DNA of 7,949 nucleotides from NCBI GenBank assembly GCA_021156265.1, contig JAJNBR010000124.1, positions 1 to 7,949 of the forward strand, written 5' to 3'. A program made the translations under genes and the position numbers. The notes below the pieces were generated by a model. It was not told the DNA's origin, did no database searches, and saw only the letters and a list, made by a program, of their open reading frames with translations. Position 1 is the stretch's first letter. The number at the start of each line of letters is the position of its first letter. Source of the DNA: Flavipsychrobacter sp. GTDB taxonomy: Bacteria; Bacteroidota; Bacteroidia; Chitinophagales; Chitinophagaceae. Below are positions 1 to 6,072 of the stretch, piece by piece.

Positions 1-441
1 TTCAGCGCAAGTGGTATACAAAATGTTATCAGCTACCTGTGGATATTCAATGATGGAGTTACAAGCACATCGCCGACGCCATCGCATACATTCACCATAG
101 CGCCTACAGATGTGAAGCTGATCGTTACGAACGATTGCGGCAACGATACCATCGCGCTGAACTTCACAACCGATGTAGAGGATATAAACAAAGAAGTCAT
201 CGATCTGAATCTCTATCCTAACCCGGCTAATGATAAGGTCACACTGCAAATTGAAGGAACGTTTGTTCTGGAAAATATAGTGGTAGTAAACCAGCTTGGC
301 CAGGTAGTGATGAAGGAAGAACTGAGTGGTGGTTTGAAAACAAAGACGCTTGATGTGAGCAATCTGCCCGTAGGTTATTACATACTCCGCGCAGGCACTT
401 CGGGTGGTCAAATAGCGAAACCGTTCAACATTGTGAGATAA
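1..441 (+). CDS. C-terminal part of a secreted PKD-like protein with T9SS type A sorting domain (5' end outside window)
   Basis: The frame is open from the first base to the TAA at 439-441, so this is the last 146 residues of a longer protein. Codons 11-50 (starting ISYLWIFNDG and running to VKLIVTNDCGND) read like the end of a PKD/Ig-like beta-sandwich repeat. From codon 71 the sequence LYPNPANDKVTL begins a typical type A sorting domain, followed by VVVNQLGQVV, the DVSNLPVGYYIL strand pair and a short basic end. In Bacteroidota such domains route proteins through the type IX system across the outer membrane and are usually cleaved off at the surface. The catalytic or binding part of the protein lies upstream and cannot be named from here. 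The GTG at 112 is in frame but lies inside the PKD-like region and is not the real start. Confidence 0.9.
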   Translation, partial: FSASGIQNVISYLWIFNDGVTSTSPTPSHTFTIAPTDVKLIVTNDCGNDTIALNFTTDVEDINKEVIDLNLYPNPANDKVTLQIEGTFVLENIVVVNQLGQVVMKEELSGGLKTKTLDVSNLPVGYYILRAGTSGGQIAKPFNIVR

Positions 442-469
442 AATAGTGGGTGTATATCAATTATACACG

Positions 470-495
470 GCCGGCCCGAAAGGGCCGGCTTTTTT
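470..495 (+). terminator. Rho-independent terminator of the T9SS-sorted protein gene
   Basis: An 8-bp perfect GC-only stem (GCCGGCCC at 470-477, GGGCCGGC at 482-489) closes a GAAA tetraloop of the GNRA type and is followed by six T (490-495). It begins 28 bases after the stop of the upstream gene. The T tract is only on the plus strand. On the minus strand the stem is followed by mixed sequence, so it should act mainly on plus-strand transcripts. The stop codon of the convergent EcsC-family gene (494-496) sits in the T tract. Confidence 0.93.
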
Positions 496-1261
496 ATTCA
501 TTTAATTTGCCTTCAGTAAATAGGCGCGTGCGATAAGCATTCATTGCTGTATGACCAAGTAGCTTCGTGTATTTATGGTTTACGTATGCACCTGCAATAG
601 CGCCAATGCCGGGTATCAGTTGTATCAGCTTCGCGAGATCGATATAGTCCCGGTATTCCTGTTGAAACTTTCTCCAGTTAAAATCATTTGGTGCGGGAAG
701 TGATTGGCTTGTATGTTGCCAGTTGGCCACAATGCCAAAGATCTCTCTGCGGTGTTGGCGCGTAGAGAAAGCAAGTTGGAAAGTGTACAAAATGTAAACA
801 CGTTCTTTATAGTCGGAGATGTCAAATCCATACAGTGCAGCTATTTCGGTCAACATTTTCATTTTTAGCGTCAACCACATCGGGAAATCTGCGAGACTCC
901 AAAGAAAGCCTCCTGCACCCGTTAATGCGCCTTCGGCTGCAGCAGTGTTTTTGTAGAATTCGATCCTTCCTTCAATTCTACGTTCGCGGTCTTCCAGGTT
1001 GGTATTCTTAAGCGGCGCAGCCGAAACAAGTTCTGAGCCCTTGAGCAAACCTTGTACGGTGTGCCTGAAAGCAGCCGTAATTACCTGGTGTACTTTTTCG
1101 GGTACCAGGCTGTTAAACTTGCTTTGAAACTTGGCGGCTATATAGGCTGAGATGGAAGACTTTCGTTTCATTTCCTTTTGCCAGTCCATCATTTCTATTA
1201 TGGCGCGCTCATTATAGGTTTGCACTATGCTGTTTTTGGTGAGGAATTGGTTGCAAAACAC
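494..1261 (-). CDS. EcsC family protein
   Basis: A 255-residue protein with the hallmarks of the EcsC family. A glycine-rich hydrophobic segment at residues 110-137 (EGALTGAGGFLWSLADFP, then MWLTLKMKML) and a second at 213-248 (LIPGIGAIAGAYVNHK, then a conserved TAMNAYRTR end) are both recognisable. The family is named after a Bacillus subtilis gene beside an ABC transporter. Its biochemical role is unknown, and no transporter gene lies nearby here. No signal peptide is visible; the two segments may associate with membrane. The chosen start is GTG at 1261, just downstream of an in-frame stop at 1268-1270. It keeps the YNERAIIEMMDWQKEM stretch (residues 16-31), which resembles the usual family N-terminus. 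GTG at 1225 or ATG at 1192 are alternatives. It lies downstream of the small membrane gene, with a terminator-like hairpin between them. Confidence 0.82.
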   Translation of the reverse strand: MFCNQFLTKNSIVQTYNERAIIEMMDWQKEMKRKSSISAYIAAKFQSKFNSLVPEKVHQVITAAFRHTVQGLLKGSELVSAAPLKNTNLEDRERRIEGRIEFYKNTAAAEGALTGAGGFLWSLADFPMWLTLKMKMLTEIAALYGFDISDYKERVYILYTFQLAFSTRQHRREIFGIVANWQHTSQSLPAPNDFNWRKFQQEYRDYIDLAKLIQLIPGIGAIAGAYVNHKYTKLLGHTAMNAYRTRLFTEGKLNE

Positions 1262-1283
1262 ATGCCTTCACGGTTTGATAAAT

Positions 1284-1310
1284 AAAAAAAGCTACGGCAG
1301 TTGCCATAGC
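1284..1310 (-). terminator. Rho-independent terminator behind the small membrane protein gene
   Basis: Read on the minus strand, GCTATGGC-AACT-GCCGTAGC (1310-1291) is followed by seven T (1290-1284). In RNA the central pair is a U-G wobble, giving a continuous 8-bp stem. The plus-strand transcript would have a C-A mismatch and only a weak T tract, so the element is directional. It lies 43 bases past the stop codon of the 51-residue membrane protein and 22 bases before the GTG proposed for the EcsC-family gene. Confidence 0.75.
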
Positions 1311-1353
1311 AATTTTTAAAAACAACAGAGGATATTCAGAAATTGTATTCTGT

Positions 1354-1509
1354 TTAGTCCACTGTACCGCGCCTGATGAAACCAAGCAGTAGTGATATGA
1401 TGGCGATCACAAGCAGGATGTGTATAATGCTGCCTGCGTTCCATACAAAAGCACCTAACAGCCAGCCTATTATCAGTATCACGGCAATCAGATATAATAG
1501 CGATCTCAT
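1354..1509 (-). CDS. lmo0937-family small membrane protein (51 aa)
   Basis: The protein is almost entirely two hydrophobic helices, about residues 3-21 (SLLYLIAVILIIGWLLGAF) and 28-44 (SIIHILLVIAIISLLLGF), joined by a short WNAG turn and ending in RRGTVD. The start MRSLLYLIAV and the overall length match the lmo0937 family of tiny membrane proteins, which are widespread and functionally undefined. The frame stays open well upstream of the ATG at 1509, but that extension has no family resemblance and runs into the neighbouring gene. The short length and family-like N-terminus fix the start. A minus-strand hairpin terminator follows. The divergent MCE gene begins 24 or 111 bases away, depending on its start. 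A stress or envelope role is often assumed for such proteins but nothing here tests it. Confidence 0.85.
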   Translation of the reverse strand: MRSLLYLIAVILIIGWLLGAFVWNAGSIIHILLVIAIISLLLGFIRRGTVD

Positions 1510-1511
1510 AA

Positions 1512-1542
1512 CAAAAATATTTAGTCCGCACATATGGCTAAA
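1512..1542 (-). promoter_or_regulatory. Candidate Bacteroidota promoter for the small membrane protein
   Basis: On the minus strand TATTTTTG (1519-1512) fits the -7 consensus TAnnTTTG exactly. Nineteen bases upstream lies TTTA (1542-1539), one base off the -33 consensus TTTG. The usual spacing to the start point would put transcription initiation on or beside the ATG at 1509, implying a leaderless or nearly leaderless mRNA. The match could be chance in AT-rich DNA. Confidence 0.35.
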
Positions 1543-2556
1543 AATACTGTGCCAGCCGCGAAGCTGCAGTGTGGTGCATATAACCTGAATGGGCACAATT
1601 ATTTGTATTATTTTTATCTCGTGAACGGCAAGCCTGAAAAGAAAAATAATGTTAAAACCCTGGTCTGGATCACAGTCATCGTATTGGCTGTAGCTGGTTA
1701 TTACTTTCTGAAGGACAGTAATGTGTTTGTAACACGTTTTGAATATTACGCGTACTTCGCTGATGTACAAGGCTTGCAGCCATCGTCGCCGGTTATGGTA
1801 AAAGGTGTACGCGTGGGCAAGATCTCAAATATAGATATCAACCGCAGCAACGTTCGAATCACACTCGCCGTGTCAAAAAGCGTTCGTTTGCCAGAGGGTA
1901 CTGTCGCTAAGCTGGCGGCTGGCGGTATCACCGGCGAAAAAATAATCGATCTCAAGCTGGGTAACGGCACGGCAATATTGCCGGATTACGCCACACTTCA
2001 AACTGGGTTGGATACCAGTCTTTTGCCGGTGTCTGTGAGATTTACCCCCATATTTGAAACAGCTAAGTTTATGCTGCGTACTGCAGACACAACTTTGCAA
2101 AGTGTTAATTCTTTATTCCGTACCGGATTGTTAAGCCGTAGTGCGGTAGGTGTGGTCAATCTGGAACAAAAAATGCACGGTTTGTCAAACTTGTCGAACA
2201 AGCTGAATAATGAGCATAATGTACAAGCCATTTTAGGAGATGCTGCTTCACAATCACAACGTCTAGCGGCCAACTCAAGCGACTTTAATCGATCTGTAAA
2301 TAATGCAGTGCAAACCAGCGGGAAACTGGCGAAAACCAATATTGCTGATGATCTTACCCATCTTCAATCATCGTTCAGGAAGCTCGGTCGGAGTTTTTAC
2401 AAACTGGATACTGCCACTTCAGGATTTGGAAAGCTGATAAATACCAACAATACATACCAATCACTTTCTACCTCGTTTGATACATTAAATCGCGGATGGC
2501 AGCGACTACATAAGGATCCGCCAGGTATCTCCATTTTCGGAAAAAAGAAAAAATAG
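1534..2556 (+). CDS. MlaD/MCE family lipid-transport substrate-binding protein
   Basis: A single-pass membrane protein with a periplasmic MCE domain. Residues 42-59 form a transmembrane helix, followed by a FEYYAYFADVQGLQPSSPVM segment from residue 69. GVRVGKISNID and LPEGTVAKLAAGGITGEKII then complete a typical MCE beta-barrel to about residue 147. The remainder is Ser/Asn-rich and helical, as in the tether regions of these proteins, ending with the common Bacteroidota tail SIFGKKKK. MCE proteins bind lipids and work with an ABC transporter (MlaE/MlaF type) to move phospholipids between membranes; no permease or ATPase gene is in the window. The start is uncertain. ATG 1534 has a favourable ATGGCTAAAAAT context, but residues 1-29 look atypical. 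GTG 1621 (residue 30) gives a conventional short N-terminus and leaves room for a promoter. The next gene starts 10 bases after the stop. Confidence 0.88.
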   Translation: MAKNTVPAAKLQCGAYNLNGHNYLYYFYLVNGKPEKKNNVKTLVWITVIVLAVAGYYFLKDSNVFVTRFEYYAYFADVQGLQPSSPVMVKGVRVGKISNIDINRSNVRITLAVSKSVRLPEGTVAKLAAGGITGEKIIDLKLGNGTAILPDYATLQTGLDTSLLPVSVRFTPIFETAKFMLRTADTTLQSVNSLFRTGLLSRSAVGVVNLEQKMHGLSNLSNKLNNEHNVQAILGDAASQSQRLAANSSDFNRSVNNAVQTSGKLAKTNIADDLTHLQSSFRKLGRSFYKLDTATSGFGKLINTNNTYQSLSTSFDTLNRGWQRLHKDPPGISIFGKKKK

Positions 2557-2566
2557 TGGGTGCTTT

Positions 2567-3859
2567 ATGAAACAGGATGCCGATGTGATCGTTGTGGGAG
2601 CAGGCGCGGCGGGGCTAATGGCGGCACGCCACCTGGCAGAGGCTGGCCGAAAGGTGCTTATTGTTGAAGCAAGCGACCGACTTGGTGGACGCATCAATAC
2701 TATGTTTAGCGCGGGATTTCAAAATCTGGTTGAAGCCGGTGCCGAGTTCATTCATGGCGAATTGCCCTTTACTATTCAACTATTGAAAGAAGCCGGTATT
2801 TCATATATCCCAATGTCCGGCGATCTGCTTCAATACAATAAGGGTGAAATACAAGAGCAGAGCGATTTTATCGAGCATAGCCAAAAGCTGGAAAAGCCAT
2901 TGAATGATCTGGCCTACGATATGCCGGTTGAGGATTTTCTCAATAATTTTTTTTCCGGGCAGGAGCATGCAGAGATGCGCAATTCTGTAACGCGTTTTGT
3001 TGAGAGCTACGAGGCGGCTGATGCAAAACGTGCAAGCATCATGGCCATGAAAGGAGATTTGACAGAAGATGATGACGAACAATATAGGGTAGACGGTGGT
3101 TATTGCAGGATCATAAACTATTTGGCTGAAAAGTGCGAGGCGCTGGGTTGTATGATACGGTTGTCTGATCCTGTTAGGGAAGTGCATTGGGAAGAAGGCA
3201 AGGTGAAACTATATACGTCTGCCACAACTTATCATGCAAAGCAGGTACTGGTTACAGTACCCATCACTATTTTACAGGCACTGCCCGATAGTGAATATGC
3301 CATTAAGTTTCAGCCATCGCTGGGGCGCAAATGGCAAGCGGCAAAGATGTTAGGAGCGGGGATGGTGATCAAATTTCTACTCGAATTCAAAACAGCTTTC
3401 TGGAAGCAGAATAATGAAACCAAAAATATGGCGTTCATATTTTCCGACGAGACAGTTCCGACATGGTGGACACAGGCACCTAAAGAAAGCACCTTGCTCA
3501 CCGGATGGCTTGCAGGACCAAACGCCGGTAACCGGAAGGATGCAAGCGAAGATGTGTTGCTTACTGACGCTTTGCACTCACTCGCTAATATTTTCAAACT
3601 ATCACCCGCATTTTTAAAAGAACAATTAAGCAAGTGGCACATTGCCAACTGGCAGCAGCAACCATTCACGTATTGCGCTTACAGTTACGCTACTGTAGGT
3701 GGGCATGAAGCTGCAAAAGAGCTGAATATACCGGAAGCAGGCACCGTATTTTTTGCCGGCGAGGCGACACATGTAGGTCATGCGGCAGGCACGGTTGAAG
3801 CTGCATTGGCCAGCGCTCTATATGCTGTTAAAGAAATGCTCAAGACTAATTTTGCTTAG
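2567..3859 (+). CDS. FAD-dependent amine oxidase family protein (flavin monoamine oxidase-like)
   Basis: A 430-residue flavoenzyme. The N-terminal Rossmann motif GAGAAG (residues 11-16) is followed by E34 for the FAD ribose, then RLGGRI (38-43) and AGAEFIHG, the FAD-contact block of the monoamine/polyamine oxidase family. A central IKFLLEF...FW stretch contains K269, at the position of the lysine that many family members keep near the flavin N5. Near the C-terminus QQPFTYCAYSYATVGG and FFAGEATHVGHAAGTVEAAL (396-415) match the family's final FAD-binding block. No signal peptide is present, so it is likely cytoplasmic. The substrate cannot be read from sequence; amines, polyamines, amino acids or carotenoid-like compounds are all used by relatives. 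It is 10 bases behind the MCE gene, suggesting cotranscription. Its 3' end overlaps the convergent barrel gene by 14 bases. Confidence 0.9.
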   Translation: MKQDADVIVVGAGAAGLMAARHLAEAGRKVLIVEASDRLGGRINTMFSAGFQNLVEAGAEFIHGELPFTIQLLKEAGISYIPMSGDLLQYNKGEIQEQSDFIEHSQKLEKPLNDLAYDMPVEDFLNNFFSGQEHAEMRNSVTRFVESYEAADAKRASIMAMKGDLTEDDDEQYRVDGGYCRIINYLAEKCEALGCMIRLSDPVREVHWEEGKVKLYTSATTYHAKQVLVTVPITILQALPDSEYAIKFQPSLGRKWQAAKMLGAGMVIKFLLEFKTAFWKQNNETKNMAFIFSDETVPTWWTQAPKESTLLTGWLAGPNAGNRKDASEDVLLTDALHSLANIFKLSPAFLKEQLSKWHIANWQQQPFTYCAYSYATVGGHEAAKELNIPEAGTVFFAGEATHVGHAAGTVEAALASALYAVKEMLKTNFA

Positions 3860-4520
3860 TGCCGAACAGGTACATTAGCCGGAAGGTCCACACGTTGTTG
3901 TATTGCCCCATCCAGCTTATCCCTTCCGGAGTCATTCCTCTTGCCTCAATGATCGAGTATTGAAAACGTGCGTTGGCAAAAAAACCTTTCCAAAGGTGTA
4001 AGCTGCCGCCGATGAGGAAACTGATGTCTTGTTTCTTGAACGGGTAATCTTCTGTACGAAAGTCATGATGAGGTTGTGATTCGACTTTTTCTATAGTATT
4101 GATGTGTCGTGCGTAGGCAAAACCGGCACCGACATGATTGAGATGTTTGTCATGATAGTATACCTGTAGCGGGACCTCGGCGTAGTCAGTCCTTATCCGG
4201 TAGTCAAGGATATTGACGCCCTTTACCAATGATTCACGACTGCCGCCGCGGCAGCCCTTTTGCACATACAGCATTTCCATGCTGCCGATTATGCGTTCGG
4301 ACAGGCGCATGTACATGACCCCGCCGGCGTTCCAGCCGAGGTTGTGGTATCCGTTATATCCATCGCCATCCACCTGTGTGATATTAGTGCCGGCAACCAG
4401 TCCACCGTAAAATGTACGCTGGTCTTCCAGGTAGTAACCTGGTTGGGTATACCCATTGTCATAAGCCAGGAAGCAAAGCAACACAAGAAGCGCATGTTTG
4501 ACATGCAGGACGGATCTCAT
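3846..4520 (-). CDS. PorT-like outer membrane beta-barrel protein (paralog A)
   Basis: A 224-residue protein with a signal peptide (about residues 1-26, ending GYTQ) followed by alternating aromatic/polar strands. The end RLMYLFGTKQN is typical of small Bacteroidota barrels of the OMP_b-brl_2 (PorT-like) group. The stretch RTFYGGLVAGTNITQVDGD near the mature N-terminus is shared with the barrel gene at 5048-5743. Over a 36-residue block starting RTFYGG I count 24 identical residues, and other shared blocks are DYAEVP or NYAEVP, DYPFKK and ARFQYS or LRFQYS. The two are therefore clear paralogs. True PorT is needed for type IX secretion and gliding; these are relatives of unknown role. The start ATG at 4520 is supported by the signal peptide. 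It is 35 bases behind the thioesterase gene on the same strand. Confidence 0.85.
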   Translation of the reverse strand: MRSVLHVKHALLVLLCFLAYDNGYTQPGYYLEDQRTFYGGLVAGTNITQVDGDGYNGYHNLGWNAGGVMYMRLSERIIGSMEMLYVQKGCRGGSRESLVKGVNILDYRIRTDYAEVPLQVYYHDKHLNHVGAGFAYARHINTIEKVESQPHHDFRTEDYPFKKQDISFLIGGSLHLWKGFFANARFQYSIIEARGMTPEGISWMGQYNNVWTFRLMYLFGTKQN

Positions 4521-4555
4521 ATCAGCAAAACGGATTACTGCCGCAAAAATTGCAT

Positions 4556-4975
4556 TTATGCAGTTAACCCTTCCAATTCTATGATCTTCTTGCGGATATC
4601 CTCGGGGATAACCGCTTTTTCTTCCTCCTTGAAATTATACATCACGATCACATCCTCAGCCTCGGCGGCAATAGTATGGTTAATATCCAGTATTTGATGT
4701 TTCATCTTAAAGCTGGTGTTGCCAATGTTAGTAATGCTTGCCTGCACCATAATGCTGCCGGGGTAGAATAGCGGCTTGAAAAAACGACACGAGGTAGAAG
4801 CCAGCATCGGCCCGATGCCGCTCTCGCTGTGAAATTTTGTGAGTCCAATCATCTCCCAATAGTTTACTCGGGATGCCTGCACATATTTGAAATAAGAAAC
4901 GTTATTGATATGACCGAAAAGGTCCATTTCACTCCAGTCAAGGCGGAGTTTCAATTTCGCTGGGTAACTAACCAT
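4556..4975 (-). CDS. Acyl-CoA thioesterase, YbgC/FadM hotdog family
   Basis: A 139-residue single hotdog domain, the usual length for the 4-hydroxybenzoyl-CoA thioesterase/YbgC group. The active-site motif D-x-x-G-H-x-N-N is intact as DLFGHINN (residues 18-25) followed by VSYFKYVQASRVNYWE on the long helix. D18 is expected to activate water or act as nucleophile for hydrolysis of an acyl-CoA (or acyl-ACP) thioester in the cytoplasm. Chain-length preference cannot be read. The start at 4975 places the first strand (AKLKLRLDWSEMD) correctly. A one-mismatch -7 element (TAGATTTA, 5000-4993 on the minus strand) lies upstream without a matching -33, so readthrough from the upstream barrel gene is equally possible. 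The gene is sandwiched between two paralogous barrel genes. Confidence 0.9.
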   Translation of the reverse strand: MVSYPAKLKLRLDWSEMDLFGHINNVSYFKYVQASRVNYWEMIGLTKFHSESGIGPMLASTSCRFFKPLFYPGSIMVQASITNIGNTSFKMKHQILDINHTIAAEAEDVIVMYNFKEEEKAVIPEDIRKKIIELEGLTA

Positions 4976-5047
4976 GTGCTCAATATAGTGTCTAAATCTA
5001 TATTAAAACATGCGATTAATCCTTTTTTAATTTGAGATTTTGGAAGG

Positions 5048-5743
5048 CTAGTAGGGCTTGTCTTCCGTACCGAAGAGATACATTAAGCGCAGAACATAGA
5101 GGTTGCTATACTGCTCAGCTCTTCCGAGTTCGGGGTGAATTTTCTCGCGTATTGGCACGAGAGAATACTGGAAACGAAGATTGAGAAAAAGACCTTTATA
5201 TAAGCGCAGACCGCCGCCCAGGAGGAAATTTACATCGTATTTTTTGAAAGGATAGTCGTTTTCGAAGTCCACGGGTCCCAGTTGAGCAGGGTTGTCAACT
5301 ACTACTACTTCTTTCGAACTGATGAGTTGCGAATAAGAAAAACCGGCACCTGCATGCGCTCGTTTTTTATCGAAATAGTTGAGCATTACCGGTACTTCGG
5401 CATAATTCAGGTCGATATTATATTTAAGTATGTTGAATTGTGCGTGGTTAGACCGTTGCATCTGATGTGCTCTGCTACCTTTCTGAGAAAACAGTATCTC
5501 CATGCTGCCTGCGAAATGGTCGGCAAATTTTGTATATACGATACCACCTACATTAAATCCCACCTTGTGGTAACCCGCGAAATTGTCGCCGTCGATCTGG
5601 GTGAAATTGGTGCCGGCCAGCAGTCCGCCATAGAAAGTGCGGGGAGTTTCTTCGTAGTAGCTCTGCGCCTTTATTGTGCTGCAAAATGCTGCAGATAACA
5701 GAGTAACCCAAAGAAGTGCGCCGAATTTTCTATTTTTAGCCAT
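5048..5743 (-). CDS. PorT-like outer membrane beta-barrel protein (paralog B)
   Basis: A 231-residue outer-membrane barrel when started at the ATG at 5743. That start gives a classical signal peptide: MAKNRK, a hydrophobic core, then cleavage near KAQ-S at about residue 27. An upstream in-frame ATG at 5788 would add 15 residues before the signal, overlap the divergent gene, and lie upstream of the candidate promoter, so it is not preferred. The mature protein shares RTFYGGL, AGTN, DGD, GYH, NYAEVP, DYPFKK and the ending RLMYLFGT with the barrel at 3846-4520. The loop with AHQMQRSNHAQ and the VVVDNPAQLGPVDFEND insertion differ, as expected for surface-exposed loops. The function is unknown; small barrels of this type are commonly structural or binding proteins of the outer membrane. 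It is the first gene of a minus-strand run of three. Confidence 0.87.
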   Translation of the reverse strand: MAKNRKFGALLWVTLLSAAFCSTIKAQSYYEETPRTFYGGLLAGTNFTQIDGDNFAGYHKVGFNVGGIVYTKFADHFAGSMEILFSQKGSRAHQMQRSNHAQFNILKYNIDLNYAEVPVMLNYFDKKRAHAGAGFSYSQLISSKEVVVVDNPAQLGPVDFENDYPFKKYDVNFLLGGGLRLYKGLFLNLRFQYSLVPIREKIHPELGRAEQYSNLYVLRLMYLFGTEDKPY

Positions 5744-5762
5744 CGAAACCGGGAAATTGTAA

Positions 5763-6071
5763 ATGAGCTTCAAATATACACCAAACACCCTTAAAAAGCT
5801 GGAGCAGCTTTTTGAGGAAGCGCGCTACATCATTCGTTATGAGAAGGGTACCTTCAATTCGGGCTACTGTATACTTGAGGATAAACGTGTGGTTGTTATC
5901 AACAAATTTCTCGCGATTGAAGGGCGTATCAATGCGCTTGTAGAAATACTACCCTCGATCAACGTGAAGGAAGAAGAGCTGAGCGGCGAGATGCAAAAAT
6001 GGTACAGCCAGCTGAAGGAGCAACCCAGCTTCAATAAAGATTCAGGTACCCAAACTGAAATGGACATCTAA
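5763..6071 (+). CDS. Conserved Bacteroidota protein of unknown function (102 aa)
   Basis: A small soluble protein with no signal peptide or membrane segment. The first 60 residues look like a compact alpha/beta fold: helix KKLEQLFEEARYIIRYEKG, strand SGYCILEDKR, strand VVVINKFL, helix IEGRINALVEILPSI. The last 35 residues are polar and probably flexible. From memory, similar small proteins with the RYEKG...SGYCI...VVVINKF pattern occur in related Bacteroidota, but I know no assigned function. It starts 19 bases from the divergent barrel gene, and its stop is separated by one base from the GTG of the MBL-fold hydrolase, so the two are probably translated from one message. A one-mismatch -7 element (TATTTTTA, 5731-5738) precedes it without a clear -33 partner. 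Confidence 0.75.
   Translation: MSFKYTPNTLKKLEQLFEEARYIIRYEKGTFNSGYCILEDKRVVVINKFLAIEGRINALVEILPSINVKEEELSGEMQKWYSQLKEQPSFNKDSGTQTEMDI
5771..5778 (-). promoter_or_regulatory. Candidate -7 element for barrel paralog B
   Basis: On the minus strand TATATTTG (5778-5771) matches TAnnTTTG exactly. It would start transcription near 5767, about 24 bases before the ATG at 5743. No TTTG is found at the -33 position (19-21 bases upstream), so support is partial. The element lies within the first codons of the divergent gene. Confidence 0.3.
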
Positions 6072-6072
6072 C

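Noticed and set aside
1492..1497. TATAAT hexamer as a sigma-70 -10 box
   Set aside because: It lies within codons of the small membrane protein, has no -35 partner, and Bacteroidota primary promoters use TAnnTTTG instead.
1510..1770. Open minus-strand frame extending upstream of the lmo0937-type gene
   Set aside because: It has no family resemblance, runs through the coding region of the MCE gene on the other strand, and the true N-terminus MRSLLYLIAV is clear at 1509.
3310..3669. 119-codon open frame on the minus strand inside the flavoenzyme gene
   Set aside because: The composition is unlike a real protein (Cys/Ser-rich, no motif) and the plus-strand gene is well supported across the whole stretch.
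5016..5034. Imperfect AT inverted repeat between barrel paralog B and the thioesterase
   Set aside because: ATTAA and TTAAT with a T-rich loop form no stable stem, and no T tract follows on the minus strand.
5744..5788. Longer N-terminus (15 more residues) for barrel paralog B from ATG 5788
   Set aside because: It would place a second hydrophobic-aromatic stretch before a complete signal peptide, overlap the divergent gene, and precede the candidate promoter.
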